Origin: Comamonas sp. B21-038
Lineage (GTDB): Bacteria > Pseudomonadota > Gammaproteobacteria > Burkholderiales > Burkholderiaceae_C
Reading direction: 5' to 3'
NCBI RefSeq assembly: GCF_022387135.1
Contig: NZ_CP092462.1
Span: 434,001 to 498,000, forward strand
DNA: 64,000 nucleotides
The notes under the pieces are model-generated. The model worked only from the letters and a program-made list of their open reading frames with translations, had not been told where the DNA came from and did no database searches. This document shows, piece after piece, positions 63,446 to 64,000 of this stretch (position 1 is its first letter; each line of letters opens with the position of its first letter). A program made the translations under genes and the position numbers.

Positions 63446-64000
63446 ATCCGGGTACCAGCTAGATCTGCCGTGCAATGCTTGCAGCGCACCGCATCCCGCT
63501 TGATCGTCTCGGCGCAGTAGGGGCATGCAATGGAGTCTGACTCATTGATGATGGCAGTACCCCATGCCTCGACATAGCCCGCTGTCGAATGCGTCTTGTC
63601 CTTTTGCTCATAGCGCACATTGATGATGGCGTTGCCGCCTAGTGCCAGCGTCTGCTCTTTCAGGCGTTGCGCGGCATCTTCTTGCGTGAACTTCTGCTCG
63701 AATGGCGTCCATCGCACCAGTTTGATATGTACTTCCGATAGCGTGCGGTAGTAACCATCTGGCGCCTTGGGCAGGATCTGGACATCTATCGTTCGCGCAC
63801 CGCTGGCGTTTGTGACGACGGCGCCGTCCGCCACCTCGGTCCATCCCGCCTTTGCATAGTGTGCTCGGACGATGCGCTTAGCTATGAACGGGTAGATGAA
63901 CACCCATGACACGCCACCCGTGAATACCGCGATGACTGCCGCAATCGCCGCTTGCAGCCACATCTGTTTGTAGGCCAGGTAGATGGGGCCCAGGAGCAGC
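63442..64000 (-). CDS. Membrane protein with C-terminal double zinc ribbon (5' end at window edge)
   Basis: The visible product has at least 173 residues from ATG 63963, but the frame is open to the window edge. The codons before the ATG also read as a membrane-like segment (LLGPIYLAYKQ), so the real start may be outside. N-terminal TM helix(es) are followed by a soluble domain with LGGNAIINVRYEQ, reminiscent of YbjQ/UPF0145-like folds. The C-terminal zinc ribbon CPYCAETIKRDAVRCKHC has four Cys. It precedes the Cys-repeat gene with a 4-bp overlap. Function unknown. Confidence 0.68.
   Translation of the reverse strand, partial: LLLGPIYLAYKQMWLQAAIAAVIAVFTGGVSWVFIYPFIAKRIVRAHYAKAGWTEVADGAVVTNASGARTIDVQILPKAPDGYYRTLSEVHIKLVRWTPFEQKFTQEDAAQRLKEQTLALGGNAIINVRYEQKDKTHSTAGYVEAWGTAIINESDSIACPYCAETIKRDAVRCKHCTADLAGTRI

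Overview
The window reads as chromosome of a beta-proteobacterium of the order Burkholderiales, most likely Comamonadaceae and close to Comamonas or Delftia. The grounds are a GC-rich composition with many GAT and TTT codons, a yceD-rpmF-plsX-fabHDG-acpP-fabF block followed by rpoE-rseA-mucD, and a divergent rne/rluC pair. No replication origin, CRISPR array or rRNA operon is visible.

Layout. 1-5.1 kb: purine catabolism (xanthine dehydrogenase XdhAB, first gene cut by the window edge, plus an NCS2 purine permease). 5.2-12.8 kb: a PEBP-family protein, divergent L-lactate permease and dehydrogenase, a DMT exporter, an MHS-family dicarboxylate transporter and DNA polymerase IV. 12.8-18.6 kb, minus strand: queF, a 2OG-Fe(II) dioxygenase, yaaA and RNase E with a long leader. 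19.1-24.4 kb: rluC, a phosphatase, a Rieske protein, an SppA-type peptidase, and a tetrapyrrole-methylase-like/Maf pair. 24.4-30.3 kb: L32 and type II fatty acid synthesis. 30.5-34.2 kb: the sigma-E module with its periplasmic protease. 34.3-39.0 kb: tRNA-Arg, a small exported protein, a large repeat-rich surface protein and a two-TM protein. 39.3-44.3 kb: a MarR regulator and a badH-badI-aliB-aliA type operon for alicyclic (cyclohexanecarboxylate) CoA-thioester catabolism. 44.3-48.9 kb: a DUF421 membrane protein, an M20 lipoprotein peptidase and a DUF3300 protein with a Gln-rich 15-residue tandem repeat.

The most unusual part is 49.1-60.8 kb. Nine tightly packed, often overlapping genes encode CDP-3,6-dideoxyhexose synthesis (DdhD, RfbF, RfbG, RfbH), a YerE-like ThDP enzyme and YerF-like reductase expected to build the branched sugar yersiniose, and then a gtrA-gtrB-polytopic GT module of the kind that decorates O-antigen from the periplasmic side. 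The block has a different codon preference (GAC and TTC rather than GAT and TTT). It is bracketed by two decayed copies of the same IS3-family element in inverted orientation. I infer a horizontally acquired surface-glycosylation cassette that makes, flips and transfers its own rare sugar.

The end (60.9-64 kb) holds a tRNA-Ser(CGA) whose acceptor stem is mismatched at its 3' end. After it come small accessory genes: DUF4124, SHOCT-type, an Abi-alpha (DUF4393) candidate defence gene, a Cys-repeat exported protein and a zinc-ribbon membrane protein cut by the window edge.
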